A stretch of DNA of 5,310 bases from Gulosibacter massiliensis. Lineage in GTDB: Bacteria > Actinomycetota > Actinomycetes > Actinomycetales > Microbacteriaceae. Positions within the stretch are counted from its first letter, which is position 1; each line of letters starts with the position of its first letter. The position numbers and the translations under genes are program-made. Positions 1-5,310 of the stretch are shown here, piece after piece. The DNA is taken from contig CAMDKN010000095.1 of assembly GCA_945901035.1 (NCBI GenBank), forward strand, positions 1 through 5,310, given 5' to 3'. The notes below the pieces were generated by a model that saw nothing but the letters and a program-made list of their open reading frames with translations, had not been told where the DNA came from and made no database searches.

Positions 1-168
1 GAAGTGTTTCGCCATCACAACTCCGAGATGCTCGGAGTACTGGTCTTCGCCCTAAGCAACCTGGTGTCCGCCGTTTGCCGCGGCTAGCGCATCGAGCACC
101 TCGGGATGCACCCCGGCATAGTTGTCGGATGCGAATCCACGCCAGGTGGTGTCGTGTAGTTTCTCCAT
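1..168 (-). pseudogene. Low-specificity L-threonine aldolase (beta-eliminating lyase family), N-terminal part, with in-frame stop
   Basis: This is the first 56 codons of a PLP-dependent threonine aldolase-like enzyme (PF01212 type), cut off by the window edge. Family members cleave L-threonine or L-allo-threonine to glycine and acetaldehyde in the cytoplasm. The recognisable N-terminal motif SDNYAGVHPEVL spans residues 14-25, followed by AAANGGHQVA and then GEDQYSEHLG. Homologues read AYGED or AYGDD at this junction, but here the tyrosine codon (codon 39, bases 52-54) is TAG, and the frame continues with family-like sequence on both sides. This is therefore a one-base nonsense change, a sequence error or, less likely, readthrough. 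TAG also ends two other genes in the window, so it is an ordinary stop here. The ATG lies 3 nt after the DUF6421 stop and has a Shine-Dalgarno GAGGG 7 nt upstream, so translation is probably coupled. The catalytic lysine region is outside the window. Family identity is fairly sure; pseudogene status is open. Confidence 0.75.
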
Positions 169-171
169 TGT

Positions 172-1587
172 CTAACCCTCGGCGCGAATGCCGACGGTCG
201 ACTCAATCACGGGCAACATTTTGCGGTTAAGTGCCTCGAAGAACATGGAATGCGGGAATTCGTCGTCCAGAAGCTGGTCGGTCAATTCCCCTGGAGTACC
301 AGTGACCGGAAGTGCGTCAGCACCCTTCGCCCACACCGAGGCGGCGTGCGGCGTGAGAGTGTTCGCGACCAATTCGTAGGCGGCGAGCCAGTGCGAAATC
401 TTGGGACGATCAATCGAGCGCCAGTACAGATCGTCGATCGCGTCGCCGAGCGCGACGACGACATCCGGTACGTCCGCCCAGTCAATCGTGAGCTTGTTGT
501 TGGTCCAGTGCAGAACGCGGTGCTGGTGCATCCAGGCGAAGAGCAACTGTCCGGCGAGGGCGTCATAGTTGCGCACGCGCGAACCCGTCATCGTGAAACG
601 GAAGATGCGGTCGAAGATGACGGCGTACTGCACGAGCTTCGCGCGCCGACGAATCTCGGGGCTAGCGGTGCTGTCCCGGTCAATCTTCACGCTCTCGCGA
701 AATGCGGTGAGGTCACAGCGCAGTTCCTCGAGCCCGTACAAGAAATACGGCATGCGCTGTTTGATCATGAAGGGATCAAAGGGCAGGTCGCCGCGCATGT
801 GGGTGCGATCGTGAATGAGGTCCCACATGATGAAGACCTCTTCGGCCAGGGTCTGGTCGGTGAGGAGTTCTTCGGCATCCGCGGGCAGGTCGAGGCCCGT
901 GATTTCGACGGCGGCCCGTGTCACCTTGCGAAAGCGCGCAGCCTCGCGATCTTGAAAGAGGGCGCCCCAGGTGAAAGTGGGAACCGAGCTCATCGCGACG
1001 GATTCGGGAAAGAGCACCGCCGAGTTGGTGTCGTAACCGGCGGTGAAATCGAGAAAACGAAGAGGCACGAGCATCTTGTTGGATTGCTCGCCGGCCTCGA
1101 GCTCGGCGATGAATTCAGGCCAGAGAACTTCGACCAGCACGGCCTCAACGAGACGACTGGTGCTGCCGTTCTGGGTGTACATCGGGAAGATCACGAGGTG
1201 ACGGATGCCGTCGACACGGTGTGAAGCCGGCGCAAACTCGAGGATCGACGCGAGGAAATCGGGTTCACCGAAACCGCCGTCAACCCAGCGACCGAAGTCG
1301 GCAACCGCTGCCGCCAAATAGCCGGCGTCGTGCGGGAAGTGCGGGGCGAGTTGTTCGATGGAGGAACAAATCGATGCGACGAGCGCGGCGGCTTCGACGT
1401 GAGCTGACTTCTTCGAGGCGGATTTGCTCGCACCGGCATCTCCTGTGCCGGCGGGAATTGATCCGTTCTTAATCTGAAGGACCTGAATCGAGGCAATCGC
1501 AGCCTTGAGGGCAATCCACGCGGGCTCGGCGACGAGGTCCACGCGGGGAGCGTCGATGGTCGAGAGGGTGCGGTTATCAGCGGTCAT
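172..1587 (-). CDS. DUF6421 family protein (possible zincin-like metalloprotein)
   Basis: This 471-residue cytoplasmic protein has no signal peptide or membrane segment. I recognise it as an actinobacterial DUF6421 protein of unknown function. The family look comes from the N-terminal PAWIALKAAIASIQ...LQIKNGSIP segment and the central block HDRTHMRGDLPFDPFMIKQR. In this numbering HDRTH is at 259-263 and EELRCD at 287-292. HDxxH followed 25 residues later by ExxxD resembles the metal site of gluzincin peptidases, but with Asp in place of the catalytic Glu. A low-complexity Ala/Ser/Lys linker lies at about residues 49-65. I chose the ATG at 1587-1585, which sits 6 nt behind a TACGAT -10 box, as in a leaderless transcript. 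An in-frame GTG at 1626-1624 would add 13 residues, but it has no ribosome site and would place the -10 box inside the gene. The gene heads an operon with the threonine aldolase 3 nt downstream. Sampled lines have about 68% GC (81 of 120 bases). The gene call is firm; any enzymatic role is inference. Confidence 0.85.
   Translation of the reverse strand: MTADNRTLSTIDAPRVDLVAEPAWIALKAAIASIQVLQIKNGSIPAGTGDAGASKSASKKSAHVEAAALVASICSSIEQLAPHFPHDAGYLAAAVADFGRWVDGGFGEPDFLASILEFAPASHRVDGIRHLVIFPMYTQNGSTSRLVEAVLVEVLWPEFIAELEAGEQSNKMLVPLRFLDFTAGYDTNSAVLFPESVAMSSVPTFTWGALFQDREAARFRKVTRAAVEITGLDLPADAEELLTDQTLAEEVFIMWDLIHDRTHMRGDLPFDPFMIKQRMPYFLYGLEELRCDLTAFRESVKIDRDSTASPEIRRRAKLVQYAVIFDRIFRFTMTGSRVRNYDALAGQLLFAWMHQHRVLHWTNNKLTIDWADVPDVVVALGDAIDDLYWRSIDRPKISHWLAAYELVANTLTPHAASVWAKGADALPVTGTPGELTDQLLDDEFPHSMFFEALNRKMLPVIESTVGIRAEG
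176..180 (-). promoter_or_regulatory. Shine-Dalgarno site of the threonine aldolase gene
   Basis: On the minus strand GAGGG stands 7 nt before the ATG at 168-166. It lies inside the last codons of the DUF6421 gene. It fixes the aldolase start and supports translational coupling within one operon. Confidence 0.65.
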
Positions 1588-1593
1588 AAGAAT

Positions 1594-1599
1594 ATCGTA
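1594..1599 (-). promoter_or_regulatory. Candidate -10 box of the DUF6421-threonine aldolase operon
   Basis: On the minus strand TACGAT is followed by 6 nt and then ATG, so a transcript starting 7 nt downstream would begin at the start codon. No good -35 hexamer is visible 16-18 nt upstream (GCCAAT at a spacing of 17). A GCGCA/TGCGC dyad overlaps that position. Confidence 0.45.
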
Positions 1600-1620
1600 G
1601 TCGCGATTCCGGTCCGATTG

Positions 1621-1636
1621 GCGCACTCTATTGCGC
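1621..1636. repeat. Short dyad at the -35 region of the DUF6421 promoter
   Basis: GCGCA, a 6-nt spacer and TGCGC form a perfect 5-bp inverted repeat. If transcription starts at 1587, it covers about -34 to -49, which would suit an operator or an activator site in place of the missing -35 box. Arms this short can arise by chance. Confidence 0.3.
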
Positions 1637-1641
1637 TAAAC

Positions 1642-1699
1642 CTGCGTTTTTTCGGGGCAAACAGCGCGCTTTTTTCGCGGAAACGCAGAAAAATGCCCC
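1642..1699. repeat. Interleaved inverted repeats with T6 tracts in the 1588-1751 intergenic spacer
   Basis: Two perfect inverted repeats are interleaved. CTGCGTTT (1642-1649) pairs with AAACGCAG (1681-1688), and GGGGCA (1654-1659) pairs with TGCCCC (1694-1699). The order A-B-A'-B' allows either a pseudoknot or two exclusive hairpins in RNA from either strand. Between the arms lie two related blocks, GCG-T6-CGGGG (1644-1657) and GCGC-T6-CGCGG (1666-1680), spaced 23 bp apart, about two helical turns. The element lies downstream of the oxidoreductase stop and upstream of the DUF6421 promoter. It could be a 3'-end structure, a small RNA or a protein-binding array. It does not have the hairpin-plus-U-tract form of a standard terminator. 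Confidence 0.4.
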
Positions 1700-1751
1700 T
1701 TTACCCCCGAGCCGCTTGGAGTAATCACCAAACCACGTATCCCGAGTCGAG

Positions 1752-3344
1752 TTAATCGTGACCCTGGTCGAATTCGAGAACCGCCATCGCGGCGTTGTGG
1801 CCACCGATTCCGCTGACGGCTCCGCCCCGCCTCGCGGTGGAGCCGCAGAAGAAGATTCGTGGCTCGGGGGTGTCGACGCCCCAGCGCTCAGCGGGCGTGG
1901 AGAGCGGCGAGTTATCGAGGACAAATGGCCAACTGAGCGGCGCATGGAAAATGTTTCCGCCGGGCAACCCGAGGGCACGCTCAAGATCGAGGGTGGTTTT
2001 GGTTTCGATACAGGGTTTGCCGTTCGCGTCCACCAACAGCAGATCGCGGATGTCCTCGGACAGCACCGAATTGATCGAGTCGATGACGGCGTCTTGTAGC
2101 TTCTGACGCATCACGGTGTTGTCGTTGTCCCGCAACAACGAATGCGGTGTTTGGAGGGCGAAGACGGTGAGAGTCTGTGCGCCCGACTTGCGCAGACCAT
2201 CGCCGAGGATGCTCGGGTCGGTGATCGAATGGCAATAAATCTCGCAGGGCAGCGGGTTGGGAATCTCGCCCCGCGATGCCTGTTCGAAGGCCGTTTCCAA
2301 TTGTTTGAAACCCTCGTTGATATGTAGGGTCCCCCCGAACGCGGCGACGGGATCGGTGCCGGGCTTCAGTTTCGGCAACCGTTGAAGCATCATGTTGACT
2401 TTGACCTGAGCACCTTCGATGGTGTGAGCCGAGGACCGACCGCGGAGTGATTCCAGAACTGGTCGGGCAACGTTGGCCAACACGAATCGCGCCGACACCG
2501 TGTGGGCGTCCCCGCCTTGGCGGTAGGTAACGTTTCGAGCGGGACTGTCGGTTGTTGTGTCGCTGCCTAAATCGCCGATGGACAGCACCTCGCAACCTGA
2601 CCTCAGTTCGGCACCGAACTCGCGCGCGCGCGCCGCCATCGAACTCGTCACCGCCCCCATCCCTCCAACGGGGATGTTCCACTCGCCGGTCTGGTTTCCA
2701 ATCACGTGATACAGAAAACACTTGTTGGCGTCGAGTTCGGCATCGCGGTTCGAGGCGAACGTCCCGATGAGGGCGTCCGTCATCACTGTTCCCTGCACCA
2801 GATCCGATTCAAACGCGTCGGCAATCGTTTCCCCAATGGGCCGGGCAAAGAACTCGTTCCACAATTCGGGACCGAGCAAATCCCGGACTTCCGATTCTGT
2901 TTTCAACGGTTCCAGAACCGTCGGGAACAGTCGTTGCGCGATCGTTTCCGTTTTCGCATAGAACTTGTTCCACGCTTCGAAGTCGCTTCCTGCTCCGACC
3001 GAATCGAACGACCGTTCCGTCGCCTCGGCATCGATTTTGTCGATCAGCAGCCCCGCCGTGCCGTCCGGTGCGGGGGAGAACGAGCCGTAACGCCGTGGAG
3101 CCGTCGTGACGTCGAGACCAAGGTCGTCGATGATGCGTTTCGGCAGAAGGCTTACGAGGTAGGAGTATCGCGAGAGTTTGGCATCGACACCGTCGAATGC
3201 CTTTGCCGAAATCGCAGCCCCACCGAGCACGTCATGCTGCTCGAGAACGACGACTGATTTTCCCGCTTGTGCCAAGTACGCCGCCGCAACGAGACCATTG
3301 TGCCCACCGCCGATGATGGCGACGTCGACGTCGTGACTCTGCAT
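1752..3344 (-). CDS. Phytoene desaturase-like FAD-dependent oxidoreductase (CrtI/PYROXD2-like, COG1233)
   Basis: This 530-residue flavoprotein belongs to the amine oxidase/phytoene desaturase superfamily. Residues 8-35 form the FAD-binding Rossmann unit, with GGGHNG at 12-17 (GxGxxG) and an acidic residue, E35, ending the second strand, followed by the GG of VLGGAA. Near the C-terminus LPGGNIFH (460-467) is typical of the COG1233 subgroup that includes human PYROXD2. The closing FAD motif, with CGSTARRGGAVSGIGGHNAA, spans about 500-519. The length fits the family. No carotenoid synthesis genes are nearby, so a carotenoid substrate should not be assumed, and the substrate is unknown. The ATG start lies 6 nt behind a TAGACT -10 box, and no Shine-Dalgarno site is evident. 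The gene begins 30 nt after the methyltransferase stop, so it may also be read through from that gene. Family assignment is firm. Confidence 0.92.
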   Translation of the reverse strand: MQSHDVDVAIIGGGHNGLVAAAYLAQAGKSVVVLEQHDVLGGAAISAKAFDGVDAKLSRYSYLVSLLPKRIIDDLGLDVTTAPRRYGSFSPAPDGTAGLLIDKIDAEATERSFDSVGAGSDFEAWNKFYAKTETIAQRLFPTVLEPLKTESEVRDLLGPELWNEFFARPIGETIADAFESDLVQGTVMTDALIGTFASNRDAELDANKCFLYHVIGNQTGEWNIPVGGMGAVTSSMAARAREFGAELRSGCEVLSIGDLGSDTTTDSPARNVTYRQGGDAHTVSARFVLANVARPVLESLRGRSSAHTIEGAQVKVNMMLQRLPKLKPGTDPVAAFGGTLHINEGFKQLETAFEQASRGEIPNPLPCEIYCHSITDPSILGDGLRKSGAQTLTVFALQTPHSLLRDNDNTVMRQKLQDAVIDSINSVLSEDIRDLLLVDANGKPCIETKTTLDLERALGLPGGNIFHAPLSWPFVLDNSPLSTPAERWGVDTPEPRIFFCGSTARRGGAVSGIGGHNAAMAVLEFDQGHD

Positions 3345-3350
3345 GCGCTC

Positions 3351-3378
3351 AGTCTAGGACGCAGGAGCGGGGAGTCAT
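3351..3378 (-). promoter_or_regulatory. Candidate promoter of the FAD oxidoreductase gene
   Basis: On the minus strand ATGACT (3378-3373, 4 of 6 matches to TTGACA), a 16-nt spacer and TAGACT (3356-3351) form a sigma70-like promoter. The ATG begins 6 nt after the -10 box, implying a leaderless message. The -35 box overlaps the stop codon of the methyltransferase gene. Confidence 0.5.
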
Positions 3379-4073
3379 TTCTGAATAAACCCGGAAAATT
3401 TCTGGGTGTCGGAAAGTACGTAGGGCACCCTGTTCACCGTGACACAGAAGTCCAAAAACGCGTAACTCCAATTGATGTCGTCACTGAACAAAATCCCCCC
3501 GTTGGGCAATTTATCCCAAACAGTCGAGTATTCGAATAACTGCTGATCGTAGGAGTGGTCTGAATCATGGTAAAAAAAGTCAATCTTGTCCAGTCTTTCG
3601 ACTAAATCGGAGAAATCACTTTGTGCACCAATCTTGACAAACTCGAACCTGGGGTTGGCCATCAAATCCGCTGTCGCAACTCGATCATCAATGTCGCAGG
3701 AAATCAACCTTCCGCTTCCGCGATTGTGGGACAGGGCGGCAAGAATTCGTCGAGTTGATGCGCCGTTCGCGACACCAGTTTCTAACACGACTTCTGGTCG
3801 CATGTGAAGGACCAACTTCTCGAGCAACTCCAGAGTTTTCGGGTTTGTGTCGTAGAAATCGGGGTAGAGCCCCTGACGTGTGCTGGGTTGAGGTTCCTGG
3901 CGTCCCTCGCGAAAGTTGTTGAACAGCCCCTTGGCATCACTGTCAAAAATTGCCCCTGTCAAAAACAGGTGATGGATTTGAAGGGGACCGTCCCGCCGGG
4001 ACGCAATCTGTTCCTTTGGGGCGCTTACTTGGCCGATTCGGATCCGGGCTAGGAGACTTTTTATCGGGCTCAT
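3375..4073 (-). CDS. Class I SAM-dependent methyltransferase (Methyltransf_24-like)
   Basis: This 232-residue soluble protein has a Rossmann-like SAM-binding fold. Motif I is VVLETGVANGAST (95-107), the acidic strand end is SCDIDD (125-130), and FFYHDSDHSYD (166-176) and NGGILFSDDINWS (191-203) follow, the pattern of PF13578 enzymes. Such enzymes modify sugars, natural products or other small molecules; no substrate is suggested here. I chose the ATG at 4073-4071 because it lies 7 nt behind a good promoter (TTGGTA, 17 nt, TAGCCT). An in-frame ATG at 4115 would add 14 residues but lies upstream of that promoter. The coding sequence is poorer in GC than the DUF6421 gene (109 of 240 bases at 3481-3720), which may reflect transfer. 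The FAD oxidoreductase follows 30 nt downstream. Gene and fold are well supported; the substrate is unknown. Confidence 0.88.
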   Translation of the reverse strand: MSPIKSLLARIRIGQVSAPKEQIASRRDGPLQIHHLFLTGAIFDSDAKGLFNNFREGRQEPQPSTRQGLYPDFYDTNPKTLELLEKLVLHMRPEVVLETGVANGASTRRILAALSHNRGSGRLISCDIDDRVATADLMANPRFEFVKIGAQSDFSDLVERLDKIDFFYHDSDHSYDQQLFEYSTVWDKLPNGGILFSDDINWSYAFLDFCVTVNRVPYVLSDTQKFSGFIQK

Positions 4074-4080
4074 ACTGGCG

Positions 4081-4109
4081 AGGCTAGAACAAAAGCCGAT
4101 GGTTACCAA
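4081..4109 (-). promoter_or_regulatory. Candidate promoter of the methyltransferase gene
   Basis: On the minus strand TTGGTA (4109-4104), a 17-nt spacer and TAGCCT (4086-4081) form the best sigma70-like promoter in the window. The chosen ATG follows 7 nt after the -10 box, so the message would be leaderless. The -35 box overlaps the small palindrome TGGTTACCA. Confidence 0.55.
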
Positions 4110-4113
4110 GTGC

Positions 4114-4146
4114 ATCGTCGAGATCCAGCGTCGTCATCTCGCGCAT
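4114..4146. repeat. Imperfect inverted repeat between the divergent promoters
   Basis: ATCGTCGAGAT (4114-4124) and ATCTCGCGCAT (4136-4146) are inverted copies matching at 8 of 11 positions, with a perfect inner 6-bp arm (CGAGAT/ATCTCG) and an 11-nt spacer. It lies just upstream of the methyltransferase -35 box and about 50-80 nt upstream of the permease start, where a divergent operator might sit. It could be chance. Confidence 0.25.
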
Positions 4147-4180
4147 GGCGACACACCACGGGCGACTTTCCGGCGCGCGG

Positions 4181-4186
4181 TAATCT
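4181..4186 (+). promoter_or_regulatory. Candidate -10 box of the permease operon
   Basis: TAATCT is followed by 6 nt and the permease ATG, again the leaderless arrangement. The hexamer 17 nt upstream (ACGGGC) is a poor -35 box, so the promoter may be weak or need an activator. Confidence 0.45.
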
Positions 4187-4192
4187 TGCAGA

Positions 4193-5194
4193 ATGAATGC
4201 TTCAGTTGGACGGCGGACCGCGATTGGCGGCGCTGTCGGACTGCTGGCCCTCGCAGGGGCTTTGACTCTTCGTTTGTTGTCGCCGGCCGACACGAACGCC
4301 GGACTGCCCGACGCGGCACGCGACTTTTTTACTCTGTCCATCAGCGTCTTCCTCGAATCACTGCCGTTCATCTTTCTCGGTGTCCTTCTATCGGTTCTGG
4401 TGCAAATCTGGCTACCCGCCACATTTTTCGACCGCTTACTCCCTCGACGGCCTGTCTTTCGCCGCGCGGTGATGTCGCTGTTCGGTGTCTTGTTGCCGGT
4501 GTGTGAGTGCGGGAACGTACCGCTCGCGCGAGGGTTGATGATGCGCGGTTTCACGGTGTCCGAATCGATGACCTTTCTTTTGGCCGCGCCGATTTTGAAC
4601 CCGGTAACAATCATCACCACCTATCAGGCGTTTGGTTGGGACCACGGAATTCTCGCCGGACGAATCATCGGTGGATTCGTTATCGCCAACCTGGTCGGCT
4701 GGCTTTTTAGCAAGCATCCTCGGCAATCGGATTTGCTCACGCCCCGTTTCGAAGCCCACTGCCAGTCGCACCACAGTGATTCAGAGTCAGCGAGCAAATT
4801 GCGTCGCAGCGTGACCGGTTTCGCTGAGGAAACCAGCGCGATGCTGCCCGCACTCGTCCTCGGTTCGGCGGTTGCCGGCGCGATTCAGGTGGGGGTCTCG
4901 CGGGACATCCTGATCGCGCTCGGATCCAACCCCATCTGGTCGGTGCTCGCACTGATGGGCCTCGCGTTCGTCATCGCAATCTGCTCGAACGTCGATGCCT
5001 TCTTTATCCTGTCGTTTGGGTCGACGTTCATGCCGGGCAGCATCGTCGCTTTCCTTACGTTTGGCGCAATGGTCGATTTGAAGATGCTCGTTCTGCTTCG
5101 AACGACGTTTACCACCGCGACGCTCATCCGACTCACCACGATTGTCGGATTGTGCTGTTTGATTCTCGGGTTTGGGGTGAACCTCATTGCCTAG
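4193..5194 (+). CDS. Permease of the COG0701/DUF318 family (PF03773, YcgR/YraQ type)
   Basis: This 333-residue integral membrane protein has roughly eight to nine hydrophobic segments, for example at about 12-29, 48-72, 93-108, 125-143, 153-172, 214-232, 247-264 and 309-331. The family signature is PVCECGNVP (102-110), giving a CxC pair C104/C106, followed by AAPILNPVT (131-139). A related half-motif, ICSNVDAFF (263-271), lies in the C-terminal half, consistent with an internal duplication. The loop after residue 175 contains H189, C190, H193 and H194, which could bind a metal. Relatives include ArsP, which exports organoarsenicals, but this subgroup pairs with TIGR03943 proteins and its substrate is not established. 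The start is the first ATG, 6 nt after a -10 box. The 3' end overlaps the next gene by 8 nt, so the two are co-translated. Family membership is firm; metal or metalloid transport is inference. Confidence 0.92.
   Translation: MNASVGRRTAIGGAVGLLALAGALTLRLLSPADTNAGLPDAARDFFTLSISVFLESLPFIFLGVLLSVLVQIWLPATFFDRLLPRRPVFRRAVMSLFGVLLPVCECGNVPLARGLMMRGFTVSESMTFLLAAPILNPVTIITTYQAFGWDHGILAGRIIGGFVIANLVGWLFSKHPRQSDLLTPRFEAHCQSHHSDSESASKLRRSVTGFAEETSAMLPALVLGSAVAGAIQVGVSRDILIALGSNPIWSVLALMGLAFVIAICSNVDAFFILSFGSTFMPGSIVAFLTFGAMVDLKMLVLLRTTFTTATLIRLTTIVGLCCLILGFGVNLIA
5174..5180 (+). promoter_or_regulatory. Shine-Dalgarno site fixing the TTG start of the TIGR03943 gene
   Basis: GGGGTGA lies 6 nt before the TTG at 5187-5189. 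The last three bases (5178-5180) are also an in-frame TGA for the downstream gene, so the TTG is the first possible start. Confidence 0.65.
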
Positions 5195-5310
5195 ACGATT
5201 TCTCTCTCACTGGCGCGGCATCCTGCTGAGCCTGATTGGCATCGTTGCCATCCTGTGGCTCGCCGTGACCGACCAACTCGGCCTGTACATTCATCCGCGG
5301 TACTTCGTCT
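5187..5310 (+). CDS. TIGR03943 (DUF1980, YcgQ-type) membrane protein, N-terminal part
   Basis: The first 41 codons are visible and the gene continues past the right edge. After a basic start (PRRF) comes a membrane segment at about residues 11-27, then LGLYIHPRYF (31-40). The YIHPRY block after the first transmembrane segment is the hallmark of TIGR03943/COG3689 proteins, which are encoded directly after COG0701 permeases, as in the Bacillus subtilis ycgR-ycgQ pair. The two proteins probably work as one membrane system. The start is a TTG overlapping the permease stop by 8 nt; an in-frame TGA just upstream excludes an earlier start, and the next GTG is 26 codons in, past the membrane segment. 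The assignment rests on a short fragment but is backed by the neighbour. Confidence 0.82.
   Translation, partial: MPRRFLSHWRGILLSLIGIVAILWLAVTDQLGLYIHPRYFV

Noticed and set aside
250..1224. A 324-codon open frame on the plus strand opposite the DUF6421 gene
   Set aside because: It lies fully antisense to a recognisable protein family, has no family-like motifs and no start signals, and long antisense frames are common in GC-rich coding DNA.
1588..1626. GTG start at 1626-1624 adding 13 residues to DUF6421
   Set aside because: There is no ribosome site before it, and the ATG at 1587 sits 6 nt behind a TACGAT box. The extra residues (RQSDRNRDYDIL) do not look like a conserved N-terminus.
1642..1700. 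Intrinsic terminator
   Set aside because: T tracts are present, but none directly follows a strong GC hairpin in the direction of a finished transcript; on the minus strand the tracts near the arms are mostly A-rich.
2605..2620. Perfect dyad AGTTCGG-CA-CCGAACT, resembling a regulator site
   Set aside because: It lies in the middle of the oxidoreductase coding region and encodes EFGAEL in frame. Its orientation is not that of the actinobacterial LexA box (GAAC then GTTC), so chance is likelier.
2621..2632. Alternating CG run of 12 bases, possibly Z-forming
   Set aside because: It is explained by codons for an Ala/Arg stretch in the oxidoreductase, and nothing around it suggests a structural role.
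1981..2721. A 246-codon minus-strand frame inside the oxidoreductase gene, and a plus-strand frame at 2706-3257
   Set aside because: Both overlap a well-supported FAD protein in other frames and have Arg-rich, low-information translations typical of shadow frames.
4084..4620. A 178-codon minus-strand frame over the permease start and divergent promoter region
   Set aside because: It is antisense to the permease, very rich in Arg, Lys and Ser, matches no family I know, and would run through the candidate promoters.

Overview
The window looks like part of an actinobacterial chromosome of moderate GC content. It could come from a Microbacteriaceae-like organism, but that placement is an inference from gene content and promoter style and was not tested. 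The supporting signs are a DUF6421-family gene next to a threonine aldolase gene, and start codons that sit 6-7 nt behind TANNNT -10 boxes, the arrangement of leaderless actinobacterial transcripts. There are no RNA genes, insertion sequences, CRISPR arrays or phage genes. The longest stretch without a gene is about 165 bases (1588-1751).

Layout. Four genes run leftwards and two run rightwards. At the left edge (1-168, minus) is the N-terminal part of a low-specificity L-threonine aldolase. An in-frame TAG stands at codon 39, where the family normally has tyrosine. Its start codon lies 3 nt after the stop of a DUF6421 gene (172-1587, minus), so the two form a tightly coupled operon. A 165-bp AT/GC-patchy spacer with interleaved inverted repeats separates this pair from a CrtI/PYROXD2-like FAD oxidoreductase (1752-3344, minus). 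That gene is preceded, 30 nt away, by a Methyltransf_24-type SAM-dependent methyltransferase of lower GC content (3375-4073, minus). A divergent promoter region (4074-4192) follows. Rightwards is a COG0701/DUF318 permease with a PVCECGNVP motif (4193-5194, plus). It overlaps by 8 nt the start of a TIGR03943/DUF1980 protein that runs off the right edge (5187-5310, plus). These last two form the familiar YcgR/YcgQ-type pair, probably a membrane complex with a metal-related or other export role.

How the genes relate. The threonine aldolase/DUF6421 pair and the permease/TIGR03943 pair are clear operons. The oxidoreductase and methyltransferase may be co-transcribed, but each has a candidate promoter of its own. 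All four genes at the head of a transcript look leaderless, whereas the two downstream operon genes have good Shine-Dalgarno sequences. The points most worth a second look are the amber codon in the aldolase, the zincin-like HDxxH...ExxxD signature in DUF6421, and the interleaved repeat structure at 1642-1699.
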